Below are positions 25,896 through 33,843 of a DNA stretch of 64,000 bases, one piece after another (position 1 is the first letter of the stretch; the number at the start of each line of letters is the position of its first letter). The stretch is taken from positions 907,501 to 971,500 of the forward strand of contig NZ_VISM01000001.1 in the NCBI RefSeq assembly GCF_007827455.1, read 5' to 3'. A program made the translations under genes and the position numbers. The notes below the pieces were generated by a model. That model saw nothing but the letters and a program-made list of their open reading frames with translations. It ran no database searches and had not been told where the DNA came from. The stretch comes from Lutibacter sp. Hel_I_33_5. GTDB taxonomy: Bacteria > Bacteroidota > Bacteroidia > Flavobacteriales > Flavobacteriaceae.

Positions 25896-27564
25896 CAACA
25901 CTCTTAGGCATAAAAAGTTGAAGTATCATTGCAATCCCCATCACCAAAACACAGCCTAATAAATTCAACCATAAATAAGGCAACCAATCTATTTTAAAGA
26001 CCCAAATTATTATTGCTTGTGTAATAACAGCTGCGATAAAAACAGCGTTTCCTTTCACAAATTTAATAAAGAACGCTAATAAGAAAATACCCAATACATT
26101 TCCGTAAAAAATGGAGCCAATAATATTCACCATTTCAATTAAGTTTTCAAACAAATTAGCAATACATGCCACTGAAATGGCGAGAATTCCCCAGCCTAAT
26201 GTAAACCACTTAGACATTTTTACATAATGCATTTCGCTCTTTTCTTCTCTTACATTTCTTTTGTACAAATCGATTGCTGTGGTACTAGCCAATGCATTTA
26301 ATTCTGAAGCCGTAGAAGACATTGCTGCAGATAATATTACTGCCAACAGCAAGCCAATTAATCCTCGAGGTAAATTGTTTAAAATAAAATGAATAAACAC
26401 ATAATCTTTATCGTTCGACTCTATTTTTTCAATAGAACTTTCATCAATCTTTTTTATAATTTCTTTTGCGGATGCTTTTAATGCTAAATCTCGTTCGTTT
26501 AAACTTCTAACTTGATTAATTTCTTCATTCTGAAATCCATCTAAAAAAAGAAGTTTCTTAGCATCTTCAATTTTAATATGTTCTTTTTCAAGTTGTTGAT
26601 ATTCCGCAACATATTCAGAATTTGCAATCGCTTCAGTCGCTTTTGGATTAAAATTTAATGGCGATGCATTGAATTGATAAAACACAAAAACCATGACTCC
26701 TACTAACAAAATAAAGAACTGCATTGGTACTTTTAAAAGGCCATTAAAAATTAAACCTAACTGACTTTCTCTTACCGATTTTCCTGACAAATAACGTTGT
26801 ACCTGACTTTGGTCTGTACCAAAATAAGACAACATTAAAAATGTTCCTCCTAATAAACCTGTCCAAATTGTATATCGATTATTTAAATCAAACGAAAAAT
26901 CTAAGACTTCCATTTTTCCACTTGCTCCTGCAATTTTTAAAGCTTTAGAAAACGTAATATCAGCTGGAAGCTGACTCATAATCATATAAAAGGCAATCAA
27001 CATTCCAACAAAAATGATAATCATTTGTTGTTTCTGTGTAACATTCACCGCTTTTGTTCCTCCAGAAACGGTATAGATAATTACTAAAAAACCAATGATA
27101 ATATTCAAGGTTAATAAATCCCAACCTAAAACAGCAGATAAAATAATAGCAGGTGCAAAAATGGTAATTCCTGCAGCTAATCCACGTTGAATTAAAAATA
27201 GAATTGCTGCTAAAGTTCGTGTCTTTAAATCGAATCTTCCTTCTAAAAACTCATACGCAGTATATACTTTTAGCTTGTGATAAATGGGTATAAAAACTAC
27301 ACAAATAATTACCATAGCAATCGGTAATCCGAAGTAAAATTGCACAAACCCCATTCCGCTATGGAATGCTTGTCCTGGAGTTGATAAAAATGTAATTGCA
27401 CTGGCTTGTGTTGCCATAACTGACAAACCTATTGTCCACCATTTAGAATCATTTCCACCTTTTATGTAGTCTTGTACATTTGCGCTTTTTCTCGTTACAT
27501 ACGTTCCGTAAGCAACAATAAATGTTAACGTTATCGATAATACAATCCAATCTAATGTTTGCAT
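25882..27564 (-). CDS. Sodium:solute symporter, SGLT-like
   Basis: The 560-residue multi-span protein is of the SSS family, with KGGNDSKWWTIGLSVMATQA near the N-terminus, LLGGTFLMLSYFGTDQSQVQRY and ILSAAMSSTASELNALASTT. It has a long cytoplasmic or periplasmic insert around residues 320-380. Sugar, sialic acid or inositol transport is typical of this branch. It lies between the dehydrogenase gene and a 35-residue membrane protein gene ten bases upstream. Confidence 0.87.
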   Translation of the reverse strand: MQTLDWIVLSITLTFIVAYGTYVTRKSANVQDYIKGGNDSKWWTIGLSVMATQASAITFLSTPGQAFHSGMGFVQFYFGLPIAMVIICVVFIPIYHKLKVYTAYEFLEGRFDLKTRTLAAILFLIQRGLAAGITIFAPAIILSAVLGWDLLTLNIIIGFLVIIYTVSGGTKAVNVTQKQQMIIIFVGMLIAFYMIMSQLPADITFSKALKIAGASGKMEVLDFSFDLNNRYTIWTGLLGGTFLMLSYFGTDQSQVQRYLSGKSVRESQLGLIFNGLLKVPMQFFILLVGVMVFVFYQFNASPLNFNPKATEAIANSEYVAEYQQLEKEHIKIEDAKKLLFLDGFQNEEINQVRSLNERDLALKASAKEIIKKIDESSIEKIESNDKDYVFIHFILNNLPRGLIGLLLAVILSAAMSSTASELNALASTTAIDLYKRNVREEKSEMHYVKMSKWFTLGWGILAISVACIANLFENLIEMVNIIGSIFYGNVLGIFLLAFFIKFVKGNAVFIAAVITQAIIIWVFKIDWLPYLWLNLLGCVLVMGIAMILQLFMPKSVDEIE

Positions 27565-27574
27565 GTTTTATGGA

Positions 27575-27682
27575 TTAAAAAGTATAATAATTAGTAATGA
27601 TATAGAACACGGTGATATAAATAACATTAGCCACTAAAACCAATGTGTATTCTTTTTTCCAAGGGTATTTTTGATTAATCAT
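27575..27682 (-). CDS. 35-residue single-span membrane protein beside the symporter
   Basis: A short frame starts with ATG at 27682 (MINQKYPWKKEYTLVLVANV) and stops at 27575. Residues 1-11 are polar and basic and 13-35 form one aromatic-rich membrane helix. It fills the space between the NTF2-like gene and the symporter, with ten bases to the symporter ATG, on the same strand. Its position recalls the small subunits paired with other SSS transporters (compare DUF4212 at 7405), but it has no sequence likeness to DUF4212. Conservation has not been tested. Confidence 0.6.
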   Translation of the reverse strand: MINQKYPWKKEYTLVLVANVIYITVFYIITNYYTF

Positions 27683-27697
27683 AATTACTCTTTATTA

Positions 27698-28165
27698 TTA
27701 AATTTTAATTGGATGAACGTTAACACTATATAGTAACCACTTCCTTTTTTTATAAATCCAAACTTCAGCTAATGCTGCTTTAGAAGTAGAAAGATCTCCT
27801 TTAGGACCTTTATATGTTTCTGTAACAATTCTACGTGTAAAAGCAATTCTCTTTTTAATTAGGATTTCAATAACTTCTTGTTTTTTATCTGAAACTCGCC
27901 AACCTTCTTTAAACCATTTATGGACTCCTTCTACCCATTTATCTTTTTTATTAATAATAGAACTACCAACAGTCCATCTATTAAAGTCATCTGAAAGATA
28001 TTTTGAATATTCAGTGGCGCCTTTACCATTTACTGAAGTAGTTTTGGATAATAAATCTATGGTCTTAATTACTTGCAACTGCTTTTTACCCCACTTTTTC
28101 TGACCAAAAGCAGCGATTGATATAAAAAAGAAAATTAATGTAATAGTTATATAGTTACTTTTCAT
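27698..28165 (-). CDS. Exported NTF2/SnoaL-like protein
   Basis: The 155-residue protein has a signal peptide (MKSNYITITLIFFFISIAAFGQ) and the NTF2-like pattern of a short helix, YLSDDFNRWTVGSS and a final strand set AALAEVWIYKKRKWLLYSVNV. These SnoaL/DUF4440-like domains bind small molecules or act as isomerases. It starts three bases after the PIG-L gene stop, so it belongs to the same operon. No catalytic residue is evident. Confidence 0.75.
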   Translation of the reverse strand: MKSNYITITLIFFFISIAAFGQKKWGKKQLQVIKTIDLLSKTTSVNGKGATEYSKYLSDDFNRWTVGSSIINKKDKWVEGVHKWFKEGWRVSDKKQEVIEILIKKRIAFTRRIVTETYKGPKGDLSTSKAALAEVWIYKKRKWLLYSVNVHPIKI

Positions 28166-28168
28166 AAG

Positions 28169-30688
28169 TTAGTTTTTCACTTCTTTTTTAACCTCTATTT
28201 TATCTTTACCAACAGACAACATGTTTGCAAATAATTTATACGCACCAGAAACTCCAGCAGGTAATTCTCTAAAGAAACTTAAACCCGTATAGATATAATT
28301 TCCTTTACCGTATTTTGCGACTAATAGACTTCCTTTTTTTGCCGTTTCACCTTTATCATTCATCGATAAAATTGGCGTGTATTCTTTACTCCACGTATTT
28401 GGAAAATACAATCCTCGTTCTTGTACCCAACCATTAAAATCTGATCCTGTAATTTTATTGGGAAAGTTTACAATTGAATGATTATTTGCCAACACCGTAA
28501 CCTCAGATTTTTCATCAGTAACTCGGTCTCTAGATAGTTTTAAATCAAACGGTGCTTGTACATCTACTCTCCTACTCGTGTTATATTGCACCACCATATT
28601 TCCGCCGTTCTTCACATAGTCTAATAAATATTTTTGTTTGAACTTTAACTCAGAAATTGTGTTATAAGCTCTAATTCCGACAACAATTGCATCAAATTGT
28701 TGTAGATTTTTCTCGTTGATTTCTGATGGTTTTATTTCTTTTACTAAATATCCAATCTGACGTAAACTTTCTGGAACAGCATCACCAGATCCTTGAATAT
28801 AACCAATAAAGTTTCCTGCTTTTTGAATATTTAATCGTACTACTTTTGCTTCTGAGTTTAATAATACTGATTGCTTTGGAATATGGCTATAAGAAATCTC
28901 TACCAACTCTTTGGTATATTTTTTCCCGTTGGATGTTGCAATAACTTTTAACTGTCCTTCGGATTGATTTTTTGGCGGACTCACCATAAAATCAACGGTT
29001 TTGGTATCACTTTTTTGCGCGATATTAAAATCTATAAATTTTGGTGATACTGTCCAACCATTTGGAATTTCTAAAACTACATTTCCGTCTGCATTTTTTG
29101 CTCCTGCTCTAATTGTAACTGATACTTTTTGCGGTGAATCATCTGAGAAAATAACAACTTTATTATTAATTTTTGTGGTGATTTCTGGCAACACTTCAAA
29201 AGGATCATACAATTCTCCTTTATCACGTTTTGCATATCTTCTTACTACATCTTTTGTGATAGAAACTGCAACATTATCTATTAATAAATTAAACGTTATT
29301 TGAGCAGAACGTGGTGTTTCTGGTTTTCCGATTAACGTTTTATCATCAACAGAGTACATACCTAATGTTCCTGCTTTTCTTAACCAATATGGATCTGAAA
29401 ATTGATTGGTTTTTATAGCAATCGTTTCTTTAAAGTTTACTTTTTTATTCGGTTTTAAATCAGTTTCTTTTACAATAGTTTTGTTATCAATTGAAGAAAC
29501 AATAGAATTTAACTCAATATTTGAGTTACTTCTATTTAAGGCTTCAAAATTCACATCGATAGACGAATTTGGCACTGCACTTGAACTAATTGCAGAAGCT
29601 TCTAAATACAAACCTGCACAGGCTTCAATAATATTTAAAATTTGTTTTTCTTTAATTTTTCGCCAGTGAGCGTCTTCTAATTTTTGTATTTTTTGATAGG
29701 CTTCTAATAATTTAGGTAAGTGTTTAGATGGATTTACAAAATCGAAATTTTGTTCTACTTCGTATAAAATATCACCAATTTCTCCTCCGCCTTTTATTCT
29801 GTTCCATGTTGTGTTAATTCCAGAAAAAACATCGTTTTTATCTTTTGGTTCCTCTCCTTTTAAAAACTCAACATATTCGGTTTGACTTCCTCTTCTTGAT
29901 AATCTTCCAAAACCTTGACATAAATGTTGGCTACTTGCCAAAGAAGCTAACTCGTTATTAGAAACTCCTTTTAAAGGATAATAAACACCCACATCTAAAC
30001 TTGTAAAGTTTTTAGAAGCTTCTTTAAATGCCGCTTCTCTACCTCTATAAAACCATAAAGATGTGTTATAAAACAACCGTTTTGGCTTCCACAAACTTGT
30101 TTGTTTTAATTGCTCTTTAAACTTAGTTTTATCGTTTGCCATATCAAAAGCTTCTACACTTAACATGGCAGAACTTGTATGATGTCCATGCGTAGTTCCT
30201 GGTGTTCTATGGTTAAATCGATTGATAATTACATCAGGTTTAAAATTTCTGATTGCCCAAACAACATCACTTAAAACTTCTTTTTTGTTCCAAATTTCTA
30301 AAGTTTCATTTGGATGTTTAGAATAGCCAAAATCGTTTGCTCTTGTAAAAAATTGTTCTCCGCCATCAACTCGCCTTGCTGCTAATAATTCTTGGGTTCT
30401 AATAACACCCAATAATTCGCGAATTTCTGGGCCAATTAAGTTTTGTCCGCCATCTCCTCTTGTTAACGATAAATAACCAGTTCTTGCTTTTACATGATTT
30501 GATAAATAAGCAATCAATCGTGTGTTCTCATCATCTGGATGTGCTGCAATGTATAATGCTGTTCCTAAAAAATTTAGTTTCTGAACTTTTTCGTAAATCT
30601 GATTTGAGGATAATTTTTGTGGCTTTTGTGCAAATATTGTTAGAGAAACTAAGACAAAAGTTAATATAGAAAAAGTAATTTTCTTCAT
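28169..30688 (-). CDS. Secreted PIG-L-family deacetylase, large form
   Basis: The 839-residue protein has a signal peptide and an N-terminal PIG-L/LmbE zinc deacetylase domain: AAHPDDE at residues 49-54 with His50 and Asp53 as metal ligands, and HGHHTSS near 167-173. The family removes N-acetyl groups from glucosamine-like conjugates. The last 500 residues hold beta-sandwich domains and a ThuA/GATase-like segment (VVGIRAYNTISEL, VVQYNTSRR). It heads a minus-strand operon with the NTF2-like, symporter and dehydrogenase genes. Confidence 0.87.
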   Translation of the reverse strand: MKKITFSILTFVLVSLTIFAQKPQKLSSNQIYEKVQKLNFLGTALYIAAHPDDENTRLIAYLSNHVKARTGYLSLTRGDGGQNLIGPEIRELLGVIRTQELLAARRVDGGEQFFTRANDFGYSKHPNETLEIWNKKEVLSDVVWAIRNFKPDVIINRFNHRTPGTTHGHHTSSAMLSVEAFDMANDKTKFKEQLKQTSLWKPKRLFYNTSLWFYRGREAAFKEASKNFTSLDVGVYYPLKGVSNNELASLASSQHLCQGFGRLSRRGSQTEYVEFLKGEEPKDKNDVFSGINTTWNRIKGGGEIGDILYEVEQNFDFVNPSKHLPKLLEAYQKIQKLEDAHWRKIKEKQILNIIEACAGLYLEASAISSSAVPNSSIDVNFEALNRSNSNIELNSIVSSIDNKTIVKETDLKPNKKVNFKETIAIKTNQFSDPYWLRKAGTLGMYSVDDKTLIGKPETPRSAQITFNLLIDNVAVSITKDVVRRYAKRDKGELYDPFEVLPEITTKINNKVVIFSDDSPQKVSVTIRAGAKNADGNVVLEIPNGWTVSPKFIDFNIAQKSDTKTVDFMVSPPKNQSEGQLKVIATSNGKKYTKELVEISYSHIPKQSVLLNSEAKVVRLNIQKAGNFIGYIQGSGDAVPESLRQIGYLVKEIKPSEINEKNLQQFDAIVVGIRAYNTISELKFKQKYLLDYVKNGGNMVVQYNTSRRVDVQAPFDLKLSRDRVTDEKSEVTVLANNHSIVNFPNKITGSDFNGWVQERGLYFPNTWSKEYTPILSMNDKGETAKKGSLLVAKYGKGNYIYTGLSFFRELPAGVSGAYKLFANMLSVGKDKIEVKKEVKN

Positions 30689-30710
30689 TTAATAAAGTTT
30701 GATTCATTGT

Positions 30711-30772
30711 TGTCAGGTCGAGCGCAGTCGAGACCTACATAAAATCTCTCGACTGCGCTCGAGAAGACCTCT
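30711..30772. repeat. Palindromic repeat, copy 1 of a 26-bp unit
   Basis: TCGAGCGCAGTCGAGA (30718-30733) and its exact complement (30747-30762) form a perfect 16-bp stem with a 13-base loop. The 26 bases at 30711-30736 recur in inverted orientation, identically, at 36011-36036. It is far more GC-rich than its surroundings. Confidence 0.9.
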
Positions 30773-30879
30773 TTCTTTATTTAAAAAAGAAATGTTAAAA
30801 AACAAATATACCTTTTATCTATAGTGTTAAAAGTTAAAATAATTCTAAATTATAAATTAGATTTCCTTTTTTTAATGTA

Positions 30880-31012
30880 CTTGCCTTTGCGTGAGGGATT
30901 GCAGCATTTGTTTGAGCTCTTTTGTTTTTACAAAAAGCGAGTGCGGAAAGCCCGACTTTGTAATTTTTTTGTGAAGTGAAACGGAATGAAAAATTTGCAA
31001 AGACACGCCCAA
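30880..31012. repeat. Composite structured intergenic repeat upstream of dnaN
   Basis: This GC-richer block begins TGCCTTTGCGTGAGGGATTG, has a central hairpin TTTTGT-TTTT-ACAAAA (about 30919-30935), then GCGGAAAGCCCGACTTTG, and closes with TTTGCAAAGACACGCCC, which partly complements its start. I recognise the GTGAGGGATTG...GAAAGCCCGAC layout as that of dispersed repeats in Bacteroidota genomes. There is no ORF in it. It fills much of the 421-base gap 30689-31109. Confidence 0.6.
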
Positions 31013-31072
31013 ATGATTAACAATTAGCGAAAAACTGTTGATAACTAAATTTTAAAAATCACTTATTAAGAT

Positions 31073-31080
31073 TATATTTG
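31073..31080 (+). promoter_or_regulatory. -7 element of dnaN
   Basis: TATATTTG, an exact TAnnTTTG match, lies 29 bases before the dnaN ATG. No -33 TTG is present at the usual distance. Confidence 0.5.
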
Positions 31081-31109
31081 TATTTACATTTTTATATAAA
31101 ATAAATTAC

Positions 31110-32228
31110 ATGAAGTTTATCGTATCTAGTTCGCAATTATTAAAACAATTACAGGTTTTAGGCGGCGTTATAAATAGCAATAATACGTTACCGATTTTAG
31201 ATAATTTTTTATTCGAATTATCTGAAAATCAGTTACAAGTTTCTGCCTCAGATTTAGAAACAACCATGAGCGCAGTGGTAGCGGTAGAAAGCGATTCTAA
31301 AGGATCTATTGCCGTAAACGCACGTTTATTATTAGATACGTTAAAGACATTTCCAGATCAGCCATTGACTTTTAAAACAGAAGGCGAAAGCACGATTGAG
31401 ATTAGTTCTGATCAAGGAAAATACGACATGGCATATTTTGGTGGCGATGAGTTTCCGAAAGCGGTTTCTTTACCATCACCAAGTAAAACGGTCATTCCTT
31501 CTAACGTATTGGCAACGGCTATTTCTAAAACTATTTTTGCTGCTGGAAACGATGATTTACGCCCAGTAATGAGCGGAGTTTTCTTTCAGTTTAGTAATCA
31601 GAGTTTAACATTTGTTGCTACCGATGCACATAAATTGGTAAAATATTCTAGAACAGATGTTACTGCTGATAAAACGGCTGAGTTTATTATGCCAAAGAAA
31701 CCTTTAAATTTATTGAAGGGAATTTTAGGTGGTTCTGATGATGAGGTGACGATTGAATATAATGATGCCAACGCAAAATTTACGTTTGATAATGTAGTAT
31801 TAGTTTGTAGATTAATAGATGGAAAATATCCTAATTATGAAGCGGTAATACCAAAAGAGAATCCTAATAAATTAACGGTAGACAGAGCTTCTTTTTTAAA
31901 TTCTGTTCGTAGAGTTTCTATTTTTTCTAGTAAAACTACGCATCAGATTCGTTTAAAAATGGCGGGTACTGAATTAAATATTTCTGCGGAAGATTTAGAT
32001 TTTGCCAATAAAGCTGATGAACGTTTAAGTTGCGATTATCAAGGTGATGATATGCAGATTGGTTTTAACTCTCGTTTTTTATCTGAAATGTTAAGCAATT
32101 TAAATGCAAACGATGTTTTAATTGAAATGTCTTTACCAAACCGTGCAGGTATTTTAACGCCTATTGATGGTACTGATGAAGGTGAACAAGTTACTATGTT
32201 GGTAATGCCTGTGATGTTGAATTCTTAG
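31110..32228 (+). CDS. dnaN: DNA polymerase III sliding clamp (beta subunit)
   Basis: The 372-residue protein is DnaN, the ring-shaped clamp that holds the replicative polymerase on DNA. MKFIVSSSQLLKQLQVLGGVI, NTLPILDNFLFEL, the domain-2 strand FAAGNDDLRPVMSGVFFQ and the C-terminal MLVMPVML are all in place, and length is normal. It is not next to dnaA here. A terminator follows. Confidence 0.95.
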   Translation: MKFIVSSSQLLKQLQVLGGVINSNNTLPILDNFLFELSENQLQVSASDLETTMSAVVAVESDSKGSIAVNARLLLDTLKTFPDQPLTFKTEGESTIEISSDQGKYDMAYFGGDEFPKAVSLPSPSKTVIPSNVLATAISKTIFAAGNDDLRPVMSGVFFQFSNQSLTFVATDAHKLVKYSRTDVTADKTAEFIMPKKPLNLLKGILGGSDDEVTIEYNDANAKFTFDNVVLVCRLIDGKYPNYEAVIPKENPNKLTVDRASFLNSVRRVSIFSSKTTHQIRLKMAGTELNISAEDLDFANKADERLSCDYQGDDMQIGFNSRFLSEMLSNLNANDVLIEMSLPNRAGILTPIDGTDEGEQVTMLVMPVMLNS

Positions 32229-32274
32229 AAGCAGGACTTTTTTTAGAGACAAGAAACAAGACATAAGAATATAG

Positions 32275-32305
32275 AAAAGCCACAACTAAAAGTTGTGGCT
32301 TTTTA
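32275..32305 (+). terminator. Rho-independent terminator after dnaN
   Basis: AAAAGCCACAACT (32275-32287), AAA loop, AGTTGTGGCTTTT (32291-32303) and further T give a perfect 13-bp stem 46 bases after the stop. Confidence 0.9.
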
Positions 32306-32338
32306 GTTACTTTTATAAATAATTTAAAATTTCAGCTC

Positions 32339-33061
32339 ATGACTTTCGAAGAAACAAATAAAAACAGAAGAAGTATTAGAGATTTTAAAAATACGCAGGT
32401 TTCTAATGATATTATCAATCAAATTTTAAAAGAAGCTTTAGAAGCACCTTCTAGTTCTAACACACAACCTTTTAAAGTGGTGGTTGCAACTGGAGATACA
32501 TTAACAAATATTGGTAATGAACTTACTAAAAAGTACAAAGCTTCTTTATCATTAAGAAAGAAAAATATTTTCGAAAAACTTATTATTGCTCGTAAATTTA
32601 AATTAAAACCCAATAAAATTTATCAAACTATTCAAGGTAAATATTTTGGAATTTACCAAGATAGAAGAATAAAAACAGCTATTGGCTTGTATAAAATTTT
32701 AGGAATAAAAAAAGAAGATCATAAAAAGAGAAATGAAGAAATGATAAAAAATTTCAATTTCTTTGGAGCTCCAGCTGCTATTTGGATTTTTGCAAATCCT
32801 AAAATGAAATATACAGCTTTGGTAGATACAGGTATTTTTATGCAAAATATTATGCTTTCTGCAACGAGTAAAGGATTAGGAACTTGTCCGCAAGGTGCAT
32901 TAAATATTTGGAGAGAACCAGTAGACAATTATTTTGATGTTCCAAAAGGCTATGAACTTGTTTGTGGTTTGTCTTTAGGATATCCAAGTGATGCGGTTGT
33001 AAATTCTTATCGTCCAGAAAAAATTGGTTTAGAAGAACTTTTAGTTTCTGAAAGAAAATAA
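32339..33061 (+). CDS. Nitroreductase-family FMN enzyme
   Basis: The 240-residue protein has the FMN-binding N-terminus of nitroreductases (NRRSIRDFKN at residues 8-17), EAPSSSNTQPFKVVVA and a C-terminal CGLSLGYP. These homodimers reduce nitro groups, quinones or enones with NAD(P)H. An insert of about 40 basic residues (LRKKNIFEKLIIARKFKL) lies between the first two motifs, longer than in minimal members. Substrate unknown. Confidence 0.87.
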   Translation: MTFEETNKNRRSIRDFKNTQVSNDIINQILKEALEAPSSSNTQPFKVVVATGDTLTNIGNELTKKYKASLSLRKKNIFEKLIIARKFKLKPNKIYQTIQGKYFGIYQDRRIKTAIGLYKILGIKKEDHKKRNEEMIKNFNFFGAPAAIWIFANPKMKYTALVDTGIFMQNIMLSATSKGLGTCPQGALNIWREPVDNYFDVPKGYELVCGLSLGYPSDAVVNSYRPEKIGLEELLVSERK

Positions 33062-33112
33062 AGAGTTTATAGTTTTTACCCTCTTCTTCTTTTTTGTTTA
33101 CTTTTACCTTCA

Positions 33113-33133
33113 ACCTAATACCTAAAACCTAAT
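33113..33133. repeat. Heptamer tandem abutting a TTG start codon
   Basis: ACCTAAT, ACCTAAA and ACCTAAT occupy 33113-33133, and the start codon of the AcpH-like gene follows at 33134. The repeat therefore replaces the usual translation-initiation leader. Confidence 0.8.
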
Positions 33134-33736
33134 TTGAACTTCCTCGCACATTTATACTTATCTCAAAACAACACCAATATTATGATTGGCAATTTTATTG
33201 CAGATCATATTAGAGGCAATAAGTTTGAACATTTTGATCCTGAAATTCAGCAAGGAATACTATTACATAGAGAAATAGATACATTTACAGATGCGCACAA
33301 AATTGTACGTAAGAGTAAACGTAGATTACACGAACGTTACGGACATTATGATGGTGTTATTATCGATATATTTTTTGATCACTTTCTAGCTAAGAATTGG
33401 AGTCAATATTCTGCAATTCCCTTAGATGTGTATACAAATTCTGTCTATCAACTTTTTCAAGAAAAACAGGAAGATTTACCAGAAAAGTCGCAACAGTTTA
33501 TCAAATATATGGTGGAATATGATATTTTATATAACTATCAATTTTTAGATCCTATAGACCGTGTTTTAAACGGAATGAATCGCAGAACCAAAGGAAAGTC
33601 TCAAATGAATTTGGCTATCGAAGATTTAAAAGAACAGTATCAAAATTTTGAAGATGATTTTTCTGCTTTTTTCGAAGATTTGCGTATCTTTTCGGAAGAG
33701 AAATTACTGTCTTTACGAGGAAGAATGACGAAGTAA
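33134..33736 (+). CDS. Acyl-carrier-protein phosphodiesterase (AcpH)-like protein
   Basis: The 200-residue protein begins MNFLAHLYLS and contains HREIDTFTDAHKIV and YDGVIIDIFFDHFLAKNW, the signature of the AcpH/DUF479 family. Those enzymes have an HD-like metal site and in E. coli remove phosphopantetheine from ACP. The conserved N-terminus fixes the start at the TTG codon at 33134, since no ATG fits. Whether it acts on ACP here is not certain. Confidence 0.85.
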   Translation: MNFLAHLYLSQNNTNIMIGNFIADHIRGNKFEHFDPEIQQGILLHREIDTFTDAHKIVRKSKRRLHERYGHYDGVIIDIFFDHFLAKNWSQYSAIPLDVYTNSVYQLFQEKQEDLPEKSQQFIKYMVEYDILYNYQFLDPIDRVLNGMNRRTKGKSQMNLAIEDLKEQYQNFEDDFSAFFEDLRIFSEEKLLSLRGRMTK

Positions 33737-33753
33737 ACTCTATGTTTAAAAGT

Positions 33754-33819
33754 GAGATTGCTTCACTTTGTTCGCAATGACAATTAATAATAAACGAGAA
33801 CCTGAAATGAGTTCAGGTT
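33754..33819. repeat. Two short intergenic inverted repeats
   Basis: 33754-33782 (starting GAGATTGCTTC, ending GCAATGACA) resembles the complement of part of the repeat at 36948-37060. Directly after it AACCTGAA (33799-33806) and TTCAGGTT (33812-33819) form an 8-bp hairpin. They lie between the AcpH-like and ggt genes and may serve as a terminator, though no T-run follows. Confidence 0.6.
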
Positions 33820-33843
33820 AACGATATAAACAATTACTAAACA

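Noticed and set aside
31036..31044. DnaA-box-like TGTTGATAA upstream of dnaN, suggesting an origin
   Set aside because: It is a single site with one mismatch. No cluster of boxes, dnaA gene or unwinding region accompanies it.
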